In this document: in pieces, positions 37,901 through 50,918 of the stretch
How the letters are laid out: each line of letters begins with the position of its first letter
How positions within the stretch are numbered: position 1 is the first letter of the stretch
Source of the DNA: Antilocapra americana
Taxonomy: Eukaryota; Chordata; Mammalia; Artiodactyla; Antilocapridae
NCBI GenBank assembly: GCA_007570785.1
Contig: ML664662.1
Coordinates: 3,794,976-3,858,975, forward strand
Direction: 5' to 3'
DNA: 64,000 nucleotides
Notes under the pieces: model-generated
Seen by the model: only the letters and a program-made list of their open reading frames with translations
Database searches by the model: none
Told to the model about the DNA's origin: nothing
Made by a program: the position numbers and the translations under genes

Positions 37901-38511
37901 GAATGCTTATTATTGTCCGCCTATAGGGGTCAAATGAAATGAATTTACATCCAAATGGTGAAAAGCAGGTACCACTATCACATCAAAAAAAGACTACTGT
38001 GTAGAAGGCATTTTATCTTAAGGCTTTCTGAGAGGTCCTTGACCATTCAATTCTTGAAAGAATATCTAGAACCCAATTTGGGAGTCACCTGCAAGCTGCT
38101 ATTTATGTGGTATTGCCCCAATCCGAGTATCTTCAAAGATGAACAACTGAGACCAACTTTATATACTTACATCTGAGGATGGAAAAAGGAAACAATGAGC
38201 TGAAAAGGTACATGCTTTTCAAAACCACTTTGTCTTAGCTTGCTCTGATGAACGCACACATAAACAAAGTCATAAAATATACAAAGACAGTTCTTACCAT
38301 TCTTCAGTCCCAAATTCTTTGAGAATCTTGTAAATGCTAGTAATATTCTTTCCAGAAAAAAAGTGTGTGCATGCACGCACGCACACACACAAACACATAC
38401 ATTTTTAGGCAACAGAGTATTCCCCAACTCCTCCCAAAGTTCATCTATAAATCAAGAAGTTGGAAGTACTGAAAGAAGTAAGTTCTTACATTTACATGGG
38501 GACAGATGTAT

Positions 38512-38636
38512 TGTTGTTGTTCAGTCACTCACTCATGTCTGAGTCTTTGCGACCCTATAGACTGTAGCCCGCCAGGCTCCTCTGTCCATGGAATTTCCCA
38601 GGCAAGAAAACTGGAGTGGATTGCCATTTTCTTCTC
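38512..38636 (-). mobile_element. 5'-truncated Bov-tA SINE
   Basis: Only the BovB-derived tail is present. CAGATGTAT is duplicated at 38503-38511 and 38637-38645, so the truncation happened at insertion. Confidence 0.9.
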
Positions 38637-39636
38637 CAGATGTATATATACATCTATCCCCATGTAAACCAAAGTGCCTGTTGATACATATATATTCTAC
38701 ATCTATCACGTATATCCAAATACTTAATGACTATTTAAATAACTATTAAATCTTACAATGCATTCAATTTCTTCCTCATTCTGATATATGAACTTGCCAG
38801 TGACCAAATTCTAGGAAATAGATAGACTCGTGTTCTGAGTATTGAAGTGACAGATGCTTCCACAGTGTTCTGGAAACCACTATTTACTTGAAATAGTTTT
38901 ACAGCTTCTATGTGTTTACAGCAGGGTTGAATTTAATATGACAGCTTGGCTCAATGGATATTGTAGACAAATTCTAGTGGAGCCTGTGTCTTGGAGGATA
39001 TGATGATCAGCTGGGGAGTTCATGCATATCTTAATCTAATAGTATAAAATTAAGCAATATTCTTTTCATAATCACTGGTCCCTTTCTAGGCCAGGGTGTG
39101 TCCCAGGGGACACAGTATTCCATCCAAGGCAGAAATGACCCACCTCCTTGGTGTTTATCCTCATCTTTGAGATGAGTGATTTTTGCCACAAGTATATTTT
39201 TCGTTCAGCTAATAGCTTCATTGAGATTACGCAGGCATTTAAAAAATAACTAACAATAGAAAGTATATAGCTTATGCTTCAAATTGAGAAAAACACTTGA
39301 CAGCAACACCTGCTATGGTATTTGGTAGCCTGTGAATTTTGCTATTCTAATTGAGCTTTCGGCAAGAAGAAGGAACCAGGAAAAGATACGCTCTGAGGCC
39401 TAAGGGAACGTGGACTTTGGGGGTTGAAACTAAGTTATGGTATGATTTCTTTAAAGTGCCCAGGGTAATGATAAAAATAGAGATTCACAGGCAAACTTCT
39501 CCATTCATCAAACATAATGAATTTCAGTAAGTAAAGGCAAAGGACAATCATGAGTTTCCCTTTTTGTCCTTTGGCAACCTGACCCATCCCTCCTAGCAGT
39601 TTTCAGCTGGGCAATATCTTTAGTTTTCTGATGGTC

Positions 39637-39642
39637 TTTATT
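39637..39642 (-). promoter_or_regulatory. Candidate poly(A) signal for LANCL3
   Basis: AATAAA on the minus strand, 423 bases past the LANCL3 stop. It is the first canonical hexamer I found in the trailing sequence. A longer 3' UTR is equally possible, as AT-rich sequence with further hexamers follows. Confidence 0.3.
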
Positions 39643-40064
39643 TCTGAATTTAGGGGTGGAGGGCACCCACAAGTGGTCAAATTCTCTCTCCAATTGCAAA
39701 GGTATTTTTGGCATTTCATTGCCATAATCCACATCTCAATGTTGGTTTAAGTGAGACAGATGATTTTTCTTTCCCTTTTTCCTCTGATCTCTGGTGTCAC
39801 ATCCATTCCCTGAACTATTCCATCTCTAGGGGTTTTAGAAGAGTTGTGGTATCTTTATGTTTGCAGGTTCTCACACTGTTCTCCTTTCAACCTGGAATCA
39901 TGTTGCCTTCTTCACCTGCCTGCTCCTTTCCTTCCTTCCGGCAGCAATGTTAAGGCTCATGGTTGTGATACCATTGAATGTGGCTTATGTGGAAACTGCC
40001 TCAGGTAGTAGGCTCAGGAAATCTCGGGAGCCTTCTGCAGGGCCATGGTGGGACATGGAGCCTT

Positions 40065-40253
<189 letters not shown>

Positions 40254-41741
40254 TCATATGAGTGTCTCTATATTATTGGCCCTGGGTTTCTTCATCCTCC
40301 TCTCTGATAAGTTCAAGTTTTAGCAGCATTCTCTTTCCAGATGTATATAAGATTTTAAGAAGGCCTTCTCTGTTAAAAAATGGAGACACCATTATGCCAT
40401 TGTGTATGTTCATAGCCTAGGCTGGCAAACAAATTTGACTATTTTCAGCATTTGCAAAGCAAAGCACTTTCTGAGGACTTCATTCCTTCTGCCATCCAGT
40501 AATTGAAAGTAAAAAAGACAGATAAGTAGCCATACTTTTATTTATCTTGAATAGAAGCAAGCTGATATAGGCCTGTGCCTTTAAAAAGTAAATATGCTGT
40601 GTTTCTGCAGGCATATTATTTCTGAGCTAGGTTTCATTTATATGTGACAGAGAGCAGAGACTATGAAAATAAATGGGCAAGATATTATACAATCTCTGCT
40701 TTGGGCAAACAAAAGAATAAGATGAATGGGTAAAGGCAAGAAACATTTTATAATCATGACATCAAACAGCAAACTCAGCTACAAGATAGATTATTTTTAG
40801 GACATCTGCCTTAAAAACAAATCACTGACCTCTAACTTCTCACTGAGAGATCTTTTTTCTTTTACCTGTATTTGTCACAAAGCCTATTCAAATAAATTCT
40901 AATGAGTAACATTTTTAGTAGTTTACAGGTTTTAAAGTGCTGTCACCTCTTTACAGACTTGATCTACCGATTCCCATCAACAACAAAAATAATCACCAGT
41001 TCAGAGGCTAGAGCTCACAGGTTGAAAAGGCCTGACAGCTGATTTTGCCATAAATTTAGATTCTTGCTACTACATAGGGGGTCCTGTGAAGAGTAATTAC
41101 TTATTTGATCTTTTTCAGGCTCTTGGAGTTATTGACAGTAGCTTGAAACAAATGAGCAGGAAACATATTGCAATTTTGTTTGGGCTAATTTTTCTCTCAA
41201 CTGTTTTCCTGACTATGCAACAATTTTTAACAGAAACCAAAATTTTAAACAGTAGAATAATGATGCATCTTAAGAGTTAATTGCAACTTTATAATTACAC
41301 ACTGAAACTTCCTGGTATAGCTACCTTTTTAGTGTTTTGTATCATTTGGCAATCTGGATTCATTATCAGAAAAAAAAGTCTCCACATACATAAAGTAAAA
41401 TACACAGGATTTCCAAGGAAATTAATTATATTAAAGTACAGCTAGCAAAATTTTTAAACCAAATTTGTGATACAATGATAAATGGATTCTTAATTAGCAC
41501 ATTATATAACAAGATCCAGTAGTGGATCTAATAACTGCTGACATTTCTAACTAGTGACTGGAGCAAAATATATTTCACAGTATCTTCAACAAGAGGAATA
41601 ACATGAGAATATCTATGACTTTTACTGGTGACAGAGTCATGGCTACTGCAGACTCAGAAGTGAAGGAAATGCTACCTTTCAGTGTAAAATGTAATACTTT
41701 CCTCAAGTAAATTCACAAACCCTAGATTACAAAGTCCTGGG

Positions 41742-41970
41742 GCTTCCCTGGTGGCTCAGATTGTAAAGAAACTGCCTGCAATGTGGGAGACCTGGGTTCA
41801 ATCCCTGGGTTGGGAAGATCTCCTGGAGAAAGGAATGGCAACTCACTCTAGTACTCTTGCCTGGAGAATTCCATGGACAGAGTAGCCTGGCGGGCTACAG
41901 TACACAGAGTCACAGAGTCAGACATGACTGAGTGACTAACACACATACACAAACACACACACACACACAC
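41742..41970 (+). mobile_element. Bov-tA SINE with CA-rich tail
   Basis: Forward copy from GCTTCCCTGGTGGCTCAG to GACTGAGTGACTAAC, then (CA)n. Target AAAGYCCTGGG at 41731-41741 and 41971-41981 (10 of 11 match). It lies in the LANCL3 intron before the terminal exon. Confidence 0.94.
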
Positions 41971-42009
41971 AAAGCCCTGGGTGGGAGAAAGAGGAAGGGC
42001 TTTGGGGTT

Positions 42010-42180
42010 GCGATACCTAACTCTAATAATTTCAAGTTAGATGATCTTTAGCAAATTTCTAACAAATTTCTTAATCTGACTTTAAAATGAAGAAGTTGCA
42101 GAATTGCATAAGATTATCTGTAAAGATTAAAGATACCATATATTAGGGCTCAGGGCAAAGAGCAAGCATTCAATACATTG
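42010..42180 (-). mobile_element. MIR SINE, reverse, diverged
   Basis: GATGATCTTTAGCAAATTTC, CTTAATCTGACTTTAAAATG and a CAAGCATTCAATACATTG end. Confidence 0.55.
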
Positions 42181-42941
42181 TAAATATGCATTTTTTCAAA
42201 AAACATAGTATAGCAGAATATTTGTAAGATAGATAATCATTCCACCATATTTTAAGAGAAATGCACAGTTAATTTTGCTTCCTCATCTGACCTTTCCCTG
42301 CCAGGCTTTATTTATCACACTACTGAAATCAGACTTTGTATAATGTTTAGTATCCTATATTTTTAACTTAAAAAGAACATGATAACTATTTTTGTGCTTT
42401 TCAAAATAACTTCTATATGATATATAGCAATTTACAAAAGCATCAACAATGTGTGAGAGTTGCAGTTTCATTGCACTCAGACCTATACTGCATGTTAAAG
42501 TGAAAATAATTGTTTCTAAAATATACCCAATAGAAAAAAAATAAAATAAAATATACCCAATGGCGCAAAATCCACACTAACCAATTCATTTTTTAAAAAA
42601 AAATCTGTAAAAATAGAAGTCAGAATGATAATTATGGAACTAAAAAGAATTATAGATATATAACATTACATATCAAAACCTATTGATTATGACTAAAATG
42701 GAACTCAGAGGAAAAGTCATTGATCTGAATTGTTGTTGTTATAAAGATGGAAGGTATTCTAATTAAGCACTTTTTAAAAACTGTAGAGAATAACAAAGTA
42801 AAGGGAATGAACACTGGAAAATAAAGGCAGAAAACAATTAGGAAGCAAAAGAGAAAACAAAAAGAATTAATAAAAACCAAAACCAGTTTCTTTAAAGGAT
42901 AAACCATATAGACAAAATGCTGGTGCGTCTGGGGAAAAACA

Positions 42942-43152
42942 GGGCTTCCCTCATAGCTCAGTTGGTCAAGAATCTGTCTGCAGTGAAGGAGACCACAGAT
43001 TGGGATTCCTGGGTTGGGAAGATTCCCTGGGGAAAGCAAGGGCAACCCACTCCAGTATTCTTGCCTGGAGAATCCCCATGGACAGCGGAGCCAGGCAGGC
43101 TACAGTCCATGGGGTCACAAGAGTCAGACACGACTTGGAGACTAAACCACCA
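42942..43152 (+). mobile_element. Bov-tA SINE inserted into an L1 remnant
   Basis: Forward copy with a perfect 13-base target duplication CTGGGGAAAAACA at 42929-42941 and 43153-43165. Confidence 0.95.
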
Positions 43153-43296
43153 CTGGGGAAAAACAAAAGCATTAGGAATGTGAAAGGGCATGTAATCACA
43201 GACACAGGAAATTTTAAATACCATGGAATTGTACTTTTAGATCTTTATGTCAAAGATTAAAAAAAAATCCATATGAACTAGATGCTTTTATAGGAG

Positions 43297-43485
43297 TTTG
43301 TGTGTGTTAGTCGCTCAGTCATGTCCAACTGTTTGCAACTCCATAGAATATAGCCCGCCAGGCTCCTGTGTCCCTGGAATTCTCCAGGCAAGAATATTGG
43401 AGTGAGTTGCCATTCCCTTCTCTAGGGGATCTTCCCAACCCAGGGATTGAACCCAGGTCTCCTGCATTATAGGCAGAATATTTAC
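43297..43485 (-). mobile_element. Bov-tA SINE
   Basis: Reversed copy, TTAGTCGCTCAGTCATGTCC to ATAGGCAGAATATTTAC; about 140 bases from the oppositely oriented copy at 42942-43152. Confidence 0.92.
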
Positions 43486-44040
43486 ATTTGAGTTATTACC
43501 AAAAATAATTCAAGAACAGGTAGAAAACCTGAATAATTAAATAATCATAGAGGAAATTGAAAAGGTTGTCAAATATCTTTCTAGAACCATAAACTCCAAC
43601 TCTGTGTTAAGAGAGTAATAGGAGATTACCAAATGATGTTTATTCCAGGAAGGTACATATTGTTTCACTTTACTGTTTTAGGAACTGCCAAAGGAAGTCT
43701 CTTCAATTTGGGCCACACCAACATTTAACTTTGAGTTATGATGAAGTAGAAATTTCAGTTCACTAAATAATTAAACGCAATGTCCAAAGAATATTCAGAT
43801 ATTACCTGCACATTTTCAGTTTTTACTTGTAAGTGAGAAATTTGTCTGAACGACCCTGCCATCCCAGACTTTATAACTAAAACTCTGTAATCTAGGACTG
43901 GTCTGCCAGAAAAATAGAGGGGTTGTTCAGATCCTTTTTAATAGGCTTTGTAGAGCATGACAACCTATGATGAAATTTATTCCACTGGTGATATTATATT
44001 AGTCTAAATAATCTCCCAAATTACTTTTTTTCCCTATGTA

Positions 44041-44224
44041 CTTAGTCACTCAGTCATGTCCAACTCTTTGTGACCCCATGGACTGTACCCTGCCAGGCTC
44101 CTCTGGATTCTCCAGGCCAGAATACTGAAGTGGGTAGCCTTTCCTTCCTCCAGGGGATCTTCCCAACCCAGGTCTCCCGCATTGCAGGTGGAATCTTTAC
44201 CATCTAAGCCACCAGGGAAGCCCA
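44041..44224 (-). mobile_element. Bov-tA SINE with internal deletion
   Basis: Reversed, ending CCACCAGGGAAGCCC. It lacks a few bases between CTCCTCTG and GATTCTCCAGG, and again before the B-box region. Confidence 0.92.
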
Positions 44225-44967
44225 TGTTTGGGAAATAAAGCATATACTTGGGAAGTAAATGGTCAGGTTGCAAACCTAAACAGATTAGGGAGTCATGAAT
44301 CAAAATACATTAACAGAATTCCTAAACAATGTAGCTACAAATAGGGGACTCATATGCTAGTTTTTCCTTCTATGCATACATGCAAATATCATAAAGGTTA
44401 TTTTACAGTTTAAGACTGAATATTAGATAAATTGCCTTGAAAAGGCCTCTCTGAGAAAATGATTTTTGAATGATGGTCCAAATGAAGTGAAAGAGCTGGG
44501 AGCTACACATAGGAAGTGAACATCACAGGTAGGGAGAAACCCAAAACATGAAGACCCTTGAGGTAGATTGTACCTGGAATCTTACAGAATCACTGTGGTG
44601 CAAAAAACTAGAAAGAAGACAAGTAGGGCATGATATCAGAGACATAATGGGAGGCAAGATTATGGAGGACCTTTGTTCAGTGAAGAGACTTAGTCTTTTA
44701 CTCTGAGTCATGTAGAAAGCCATCAGATTATCTTGAGCAGAAGAGTGTCATAATCTGATATGATACACAGTATAAGAAGCAAATTTAAAAGATAGTGGTG
44801 AAACACAGACTCATTCTTAATGAAATCATTATGAAGGCAAAGATGTTTACTATCCTTAGTATTGAATGTTGCTATGGAGATTCTGACCCATGCAATAGGT
44901 AATGGAAAAAAAAAGAGTACACAGTTGAGTAGGGAGTAACAAAATTATTATTTGCAGATAATATGAG

Positions 44968-45058
44968 TGCCTTCATGTCAATGTATGGCAAAACCAATAC
45001 AATATTGTAAAGTAAAAATAAATAAATGAATAAATAAAGGGAAATAAAATAAAACCCA
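44968..45058 (+). mobile_element. Ruminant L1 3' terminus inserted in an older L1
   Basis: TTCATGTCAATGTATGGCA, then AACCAATACAATATTGTAAA, and an A-rich tail with AATAAATAAATGAATAAAT. Confidence 0.78.
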
Positions 45059-45871
45059 ATGAAATCTAATAGAAATGTTAATGGAGTTCACTAAGGTGGC
45101 CATATATGTCATCTTGATATTTATCAAAGCTAAGATGTTTGTAAGGTACAATGTAGATTTATATGAGAGAAGGGCATCTTAGATAATATGTATGCTTTTA
45201 ACTACAATAATATGCATACTTTTAAAAGCTTTCATAAATGCCAGTAAATGACCTGAAAATATAACTGAGGAAAAGATTCCATTCACAATTCTGGAAACAC
45301 AAAATACATAGTAATAAAATTAACAAGAAACATACAAATCCTTTTCCATAAGATCAAAAGTTCACCAAATGACATTTTTACAAATATACCATGTTCTTAC
45401 ATGGAAAAACTCTATATTCTAAAAAGTCACTAAGCAACATATAAATTCATTGAAATCCCAGTCAAATGTTCATAGACTTTTTTAACTTTTGGAAAACTGA
45501 TTCTAAAATAAAATTGGAAGAATAAAAGAGAGAGTACAGCTAAGAAAAACTAGAAATAAATGAATAATGAAATAAAGTCCAGAAACAAACCCATACATTT
45601 ATCTAAATACAGTCTGTGATAAATTTGGAACTTCAAATCATTGGAGTCAACAGACATTATGGGGAAGTTTTGTTTTTTTTAATTAAAACACACACAAAAA
45701 AAAGATTTAAAAACAACACAAAGATAGACACCCATCTGACACTATTTTAAAAAGTAAGCTCTACCCTAATCAAAGATTTAAAAGTTAAAGTAACTTTTAA
45801 ATTGGTGGGAGAAATGGGCAAAGGGGTGTAAAATTATTTTAAAAATTAAAATAAAATAATAGAAGTACTAA

Positions 45872-46070
45872 GGCTCAGTCATGTCTAACTCTTTGCAACC
45901 CCATGGACTGCAGCCTGCCAGGCTTCTCTGTCCATGGAATTCTCCAGGCAAGAATACTGGAGTGGGTAGCCATTCCCTTCTCCAGGGGATCTTCCCAACC
46001 CAGGAATTACACCAAGATCTCCTGTATTTCAGGCAGCGTCTTTACCATCTGAGCCACCAGGGAAGCCCAA
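45872..46070 (-). mobile_element. Bov-tA SINE inserted into old L1 ORF2
   Basis: Reversed copy; AAGTACTAA duplicated at 45863-45871 and 46071-46079. Confidence 0.94.
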
Positions 46071-46439
46071 AAGTACTAAAGGTCCACATAAATTAATATT
46101 ATTTTTTAATCTTAGAGTGGGAAAGTTTTCTTTAAGTATAACACAAAATCCAGAAATTTAAAAAATTTGACAACTTTTTCAAGAGAGATACATAAAAATT
46201 TTGGTCTGACAAAAGACCATGAACTAAGCTAAAAGAAAAATGGCAAAGTAGAAAAATATTTATAGCATACACAACAAAGAGTTACAGTACTCAAAATAAG
46301 CATCATAACAGAAAAAAATGGGCAAAAGATAAAGACAGTTTAAAAATACCGCTGGATTTAATGACTTCAATTTTAAATTTTTTCTGATGAGTGTACCAAA
46401 ATATATGAATTGGATATTTGGGACAGTTTTGTTTGTTTT

Positions 46440-47160
46440 AGTAAAGACTGCACATACACTAAGCATCCATTACTTAAAGATTGGTTAAATTAATCATGGT
46501 ACAACTATAATAAATAACTATATAGTCATTAAAACAATGAGCTAGATCTACACAAACTGAAACAAAGGGTGTCCCTTAACAATTGTTTATTTAAAATTAT
46601 AAACTGCAAACAGTATGTATAGTACAGTTACACATACATAATTGTAAGTTTTTATTAAAATATATATACATAGCTATAAGATCATACATTTATGCATAGA
46701 GAAATGTCTGGAATGATATAACTCAAATTTTTAGTGATGATAACATTGAATACATACACTGCAGATACTCTGTGTCAGGCGCTGTTCTACATGATAAATG
46801 AGGACATTAAGCTAAGTGAAATAAGCCAGGCACAAAAAGACAAATACTCCATGATAACACATGAGAAATCTACAACAGTTAAACTCATAGAAGCAGAGAA
46901 TAGAATGAAGGTTGCTAAGGGTTGGGGTGGAGGAGGGGAAATGGGGAGGTTTTGCTCAAAGGGTAGAAAGTTTCTGTTACTGAAGTTGAGTAAGTTTCAG
47001 AGATCTGTTGTATAATACTGTTGTATAATACCATATTGTAGCTAACAATATGGTACATTAAAAAATATGCTAAGAGAATAGAGCTCATATTAAGTGTTCT
47101 TACCACAATCACAAATAGACACACCCCTTGGCCCAGTAATTTCACTTCTAGGGATTTACC
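46440..47160 (+). mobile_element. L1 3' fragments, two adjoining pieces
   Basis: 46455-46700 resembles the ORF2 end (ATTGGTTAAATTAATCATGG, AGTCATTAAAACAATGAGC). 46795-47110 is an L1 3' UTR (TAAGCTAAGTGAAATAAGCC, TAACAATATGGTACATTAA). 47110-47160 begins a further L1-like stretch that resumes after the Bov-tA. Confidence 0.68.
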
Positions 47161-47168
47161 TTACAGAT

Positions 47169-47369
47169 ATGGTGGCTCAGATGGTAAAGAATCTGCCTGC
47201 AATATAAGAGACCCAGGTTTGATCCCTGGGTTGAGAAGATCCCCTGGAGAAGGGAATGGCAACCCACTCCAGTATTGCCTGGAAAATCCCGTGGACAGAG
47301 GAGCCTGGCAGGCTGTAGTCCATGGGGTTGCAAAGAGTCAGACACGACTGAGCAACTGACTAACACACT
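47169..47369 (+). mobile_element. Bov-tA SINE inside an L1 3' region
   Basis: Forward copy GGTGGCTCAGATGGTAAAG to CGACTGAGCAACTGACTAAC. L1-like sequence continues on both sides. Confidence 0.93.
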
Positions 47370-47608
47370 TTCATACCCATAGGTGAACATCATGATATAT
47401 GTACAAGATTATACATCATAGCATTTTAAGTAATGCCAAAACAAACACTGGAAAGAATCCATATGGCTCATTCATAAGATTTAATACTACACAAAAACAA
47501 AGATGAAAAGTCCTTTATTTACTGATTGAGGGTGATTACTATGATAGCAAAGTGCTACCATTTATATCAAAAGAGAGGGACAAAATTTTACCTGTACACC
47601 TATCTGCT

Positions 47609-47652
<44 letters not shown>

Positions 47653-47778
47653 TATGTATAGCTCTGAGAAGGTAACTAAGATACTGGTAACTGTCTCCTG
47701 GGAAGTGAACTAAATTGCTAAAATGCACCGTGGAAGTATTTGTGTTTACCCTTTTATTTATTTATTTATTTATTTATT
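47370..47778 (+). mobile_element. L1 3' region continuing past the Bov-tA, with simple repeats
   Basis: ATATATGTACAAGATTATAC and GATTGAGGGTGATTACTATG are L1M-like. It contains (CA)n at 47609-47650 and closes with (TTTA)n at about 47752-47778. Confidence 0.6.
47609..47650. repeat. (CA)n microsatellite in LANCL3 intron
   Basis: About 20 CA units within an L1-derived stretch. Confidence 0.95.
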
Positions 47779-48013
47779 CTTGTGTGTGTAATAAAGTTTT
47801 ATTAAAGTATAAAAGAGATAAAGCTTCTGACAGACATCACAAGGGGGCAGAAAGAGTATTCCCCTGCTAGTCTTTAGCCAAATGTCACATAACTACTAGC
47901 AGTCTGCTAATTAGAGAAAGGAAATGTCTCAAAACTCAGAGAATAGTACCAGACCTCTCACCCACAGCATGCATTTTTTCTGTGTTTACACTTTTAAAAC
48001 TATGTGACTATTA

Positions 48014-48328
<315 letters not shown>

Positions 48329-48344
48329 TTAATATTATAGAGTG

Positions 48345-48487
48345 GAACTTCTCAAACTAGAAGAGGCCCACATATCATCAGGGTATTGGTAAAACATCCA
48401 TTCTAATCAAGTAGGTCTAAGGTGGGGCCAGGGGTACTACTTTTCTAACAATGACCCTTCCAGGGACCACATTTTGAGTAGCAAGGC
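48345..48487 (+). mobile_element. MER5-like DNA-transposon relic beside LANCL3 exon
   Basis: ATCAAGTAGGTCTAAGGTGG, GGCCAGGGGTACTAC and CCAGGGACCACATTTTGAGTA. It starts about 57 bases from the exon acceptor at 48288. Confidence 0.6.
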
Positions 48488-49461
48488 TATAGAATCTTCT
48501 CCAAGGGAGTCTTATTGTACCTGTGAGATTTAAATTGTTTGAATTGTATGGTGATTAGCAGTACAGAAAGAAACAGCAACAAGCACCTAGTCAGATAAAA
48601 TCCATAATTTGCAAATGAGTTAATATTTAATGACAAATACCCTGGTAAGCATTACGCATATCTTGCTATTTTTGAAAGGCTGAATGTTTATACAGTTTGC
48701 CCATCCCCCTATGGACATTCAGAATTTGTCATGTTAAAAGTATTTAAAACTATACACCTTTTCTTAAGAGACAAACTGGGAGTCCTTCCAAAAACAACAA
48801 TGATTCCAAGTGATTTGGCCAAGACTCTGGCTTCAGCTGGAAAGTGAGGCCCTGCTGTCTTGATTGTTCCAAAGAAAGATTGTTCCTTCAACACTGCTCA
48901 ACCAAGGCAATCTCCATTACACAAGCAGGAAGGGAAATAAGAGAAGTGATAGCTATTAATAGAAACCATTTCCCCCATGTTCCAGGTGCTCATATTCAGA
49001 GAGATTAGTAGCCCAAGATCACTCTCTCCTGCCTCGCCTTCCTTCTAAAGAAAGTGGGACAGTCTGGAATTTAGTAGATATTTGGACTAGCTCATCCATC
49101 AGGGTTATCTCTGCCTTTGTCTGTGACTGGCCTATTTTACAACTGTGTAGAGACAGAAATTACCTTGTAGAAAACTGACAATAATGTAAATAATACCTTT
49201 CTCTAGAAACTTCACGTTCTGTTGATAGATGCTGTGTTGACTTCCCTCAGTCTTTGTGGAAGCAGCTAGTTTTTGCATCTATTAAGCAAACTCGTCAGTC
49301 TTTCTTCATGGCCTAGAGATACGTCTACTCTGGAGATTCCTTTGAGCCAGTTATAACACCTTTCTGGTTCCCTCATTAATTTATGAGTTAAATAAAATTG
49401 TTGACATGTTTATATTTGTCTGAGAGTCATGATTTTATTCTCTTTTAAATATGTATCTTTG

Positions 49462-49592
49462 GGGACTTCCCTGGCAGACCAGTGATTAAGACTCCACGCT
49501 TCCAATGCAGGGGGCATGGGTTCAATTCCTGGTTGGGGAACCAACATCCCATATGCCTCACCATGTGGCAAAAAAGGAAAAAAAAGGCATTC
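49462..49592 (+). mobile_element. CHR-type tRNA-derived SINE in LANCL3 intron
   Basis: GGGACTTCCCTGGCAGACC at the head, B-box-like GGTTCAATTCC, and a terminal A-rich tract. Confidence 0.86.
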
Positions 49593-50411
49593 TTTAACAC
49601 TCTCTGTGATGAACACCTAGCAACAGGCTCTCCTCAGCCAGTGCTTTCTAGAGAACCACTGACAATGGTCACCTATAGCACTGTGCTCCTTCACTTTTAG
49701 GAAGAAAGTGTCATTTCCACGAAGAATGCTGACAAAACTCACAGCTTCCCTCTTCTTGGGGGATATGCCCTCAGCCAAATGAGAGGCTATGCAATGCACC
49801 CCTACACCCAAGCAATTTTGGCCAATGACTAACAGACATATAGGTCAGCTCCCTCTGCTTCAAGGTGGACCAATTCTGCAGTGTAATTTGTGGTTCTTAG
49901 CTCCCCCTCTCCAGTATCCCAGTCAAGCTCCTGTCTAGGTGAGACAGAGAGCCCTTGGCCACCCAGCTCCTACTCCATTCCCTTGCCACTCCTCCCCATC
50001 TCCCTCTGTGGAGCTTTTCACTTCAATAAAACCAAACCACCCCCATAGTTCCCTTCCTTCATCATGTTGGCTCCATGCTTCTGACTTTTCTTAGAATAAA
50101 TTTCTCCCCGTTCTTAGTCTGGCCAACTTATCTCAGGCATCACCCCCTCCAGGAAGCCTTCCTGGAACCTGGAGAAGGACCTGAGATGCCTCCTCTGAGC
50201 TCCCATCACTCCTACAAATCTGAGCACTTATATAGTTGTCATATTAAAATTACTTGTTTTTAAATATAACTTATTTTTAAATTGAAGTATAGTTGATTTA
50301 TAATATTATATTCATTTCGGGCATACAGGATGGAGATTCGGTATTTTTACAGACTAAACTCCATTAAAAGTTATTACAAGAAAATTGTAATTCCCTGTGC
50401 TATACAACATA

Positions 50412-50616
50412 TGGGCTTCTGTGGTGGCTCAGATGGTAGAGTCTGTCTGCAATGCAGGAGACCTGGTTGGATCCCTGAGTCGCGAAGATCCTCTAGAGAA
50501 GGGAATAGCAACGCACTCCAGTATTCTTGCCTAGAGAATCCCATGGACAGAGGAGCCTGGCAGGCTACAGTCCATGGGGTCGCAAAGAGTAAGACACAAC
50601 TTAGCAACTAAACAAC
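50412..50616 (+). mobile_element. Bov-tA SINE nested in an L1
   Basis: Forward copy; ATACAACATA duplicated at 50402-50411 and 50617-50626. Confidence 0.94.
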
Positions 50617-50721
50617 ATACAACATACCGTTGTTACTTAGCTATTTTATACATAGTAGTTTGTATCTCTTAATCCCCTACCCGTCTAGCCCCTACTCCCT
50701 TCTGCCTACCCTCTGGTACCC

Positions 50722-50918
50722 ATTGTGCTCAGTTGTGTTCAACTCTTTGTAACCCCATAGATTGAAGTCCGCCAGGCTCTTCTGTCCATGGGATTTCCCA
50801 GGTAAGAATACTGGAGTGGGTTGACATTTCCTCCTCCAGGAGATCTTCCCAACCCAGGGATCGAACCCATGTTTCCTCCATTGGCAGGCAGATTCTTTAC
50901 CACTGAGCCACCAAGAGA
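50722..50918 (-). mobile_element. Second Bov-tA SINE nested in the same L1
   Basis: Reversed copy; perfect 14-base duplication ACCCTCTGGTACCC at 50708-50721 and 50919-50932. It lies 105 bases from the forward copy at 50412-50616. Confidence 0.95.

Larger units (their letters stand above)
42600..43620 (+). mobile_element. Old L1 ORF2 remnant, broken by two Bov-tA copies
   Basis: L1-like coding text recurs either side of the SINE insertions (AACAAAAAGAATTAATAAAA, ACCAGTTTCTTTAAAGGATA before; GGTAGAAAACCTGAATAATT after). Many stops. Confidence 0.65.
44810..46255 (+). mobile_element. Old L1 ORF2 remnant with decayed RT motif
   Basis: LLFADNM at about 44945-44966 is a decayed FADDM reverse-transcriptase motif. 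Downstream text (ATTCACAATTCTGGAAACAC, TTCATTGAAATCCCAGTCAAA) matches later ORF2. It is interrupted by a ruminant L1 end at 44968-45058 and a Bov-tA at 45872-46070. Confidence 0.75.

Noticed and set aside
47785..48000. AATAAAGTTTTATTAAAG block next to a LANCL3 exon as an LTR or poly(A) site.
   Set aside because: It has a retroelement-like look, but I could not find both ends or a family match, so it is left unassigned.
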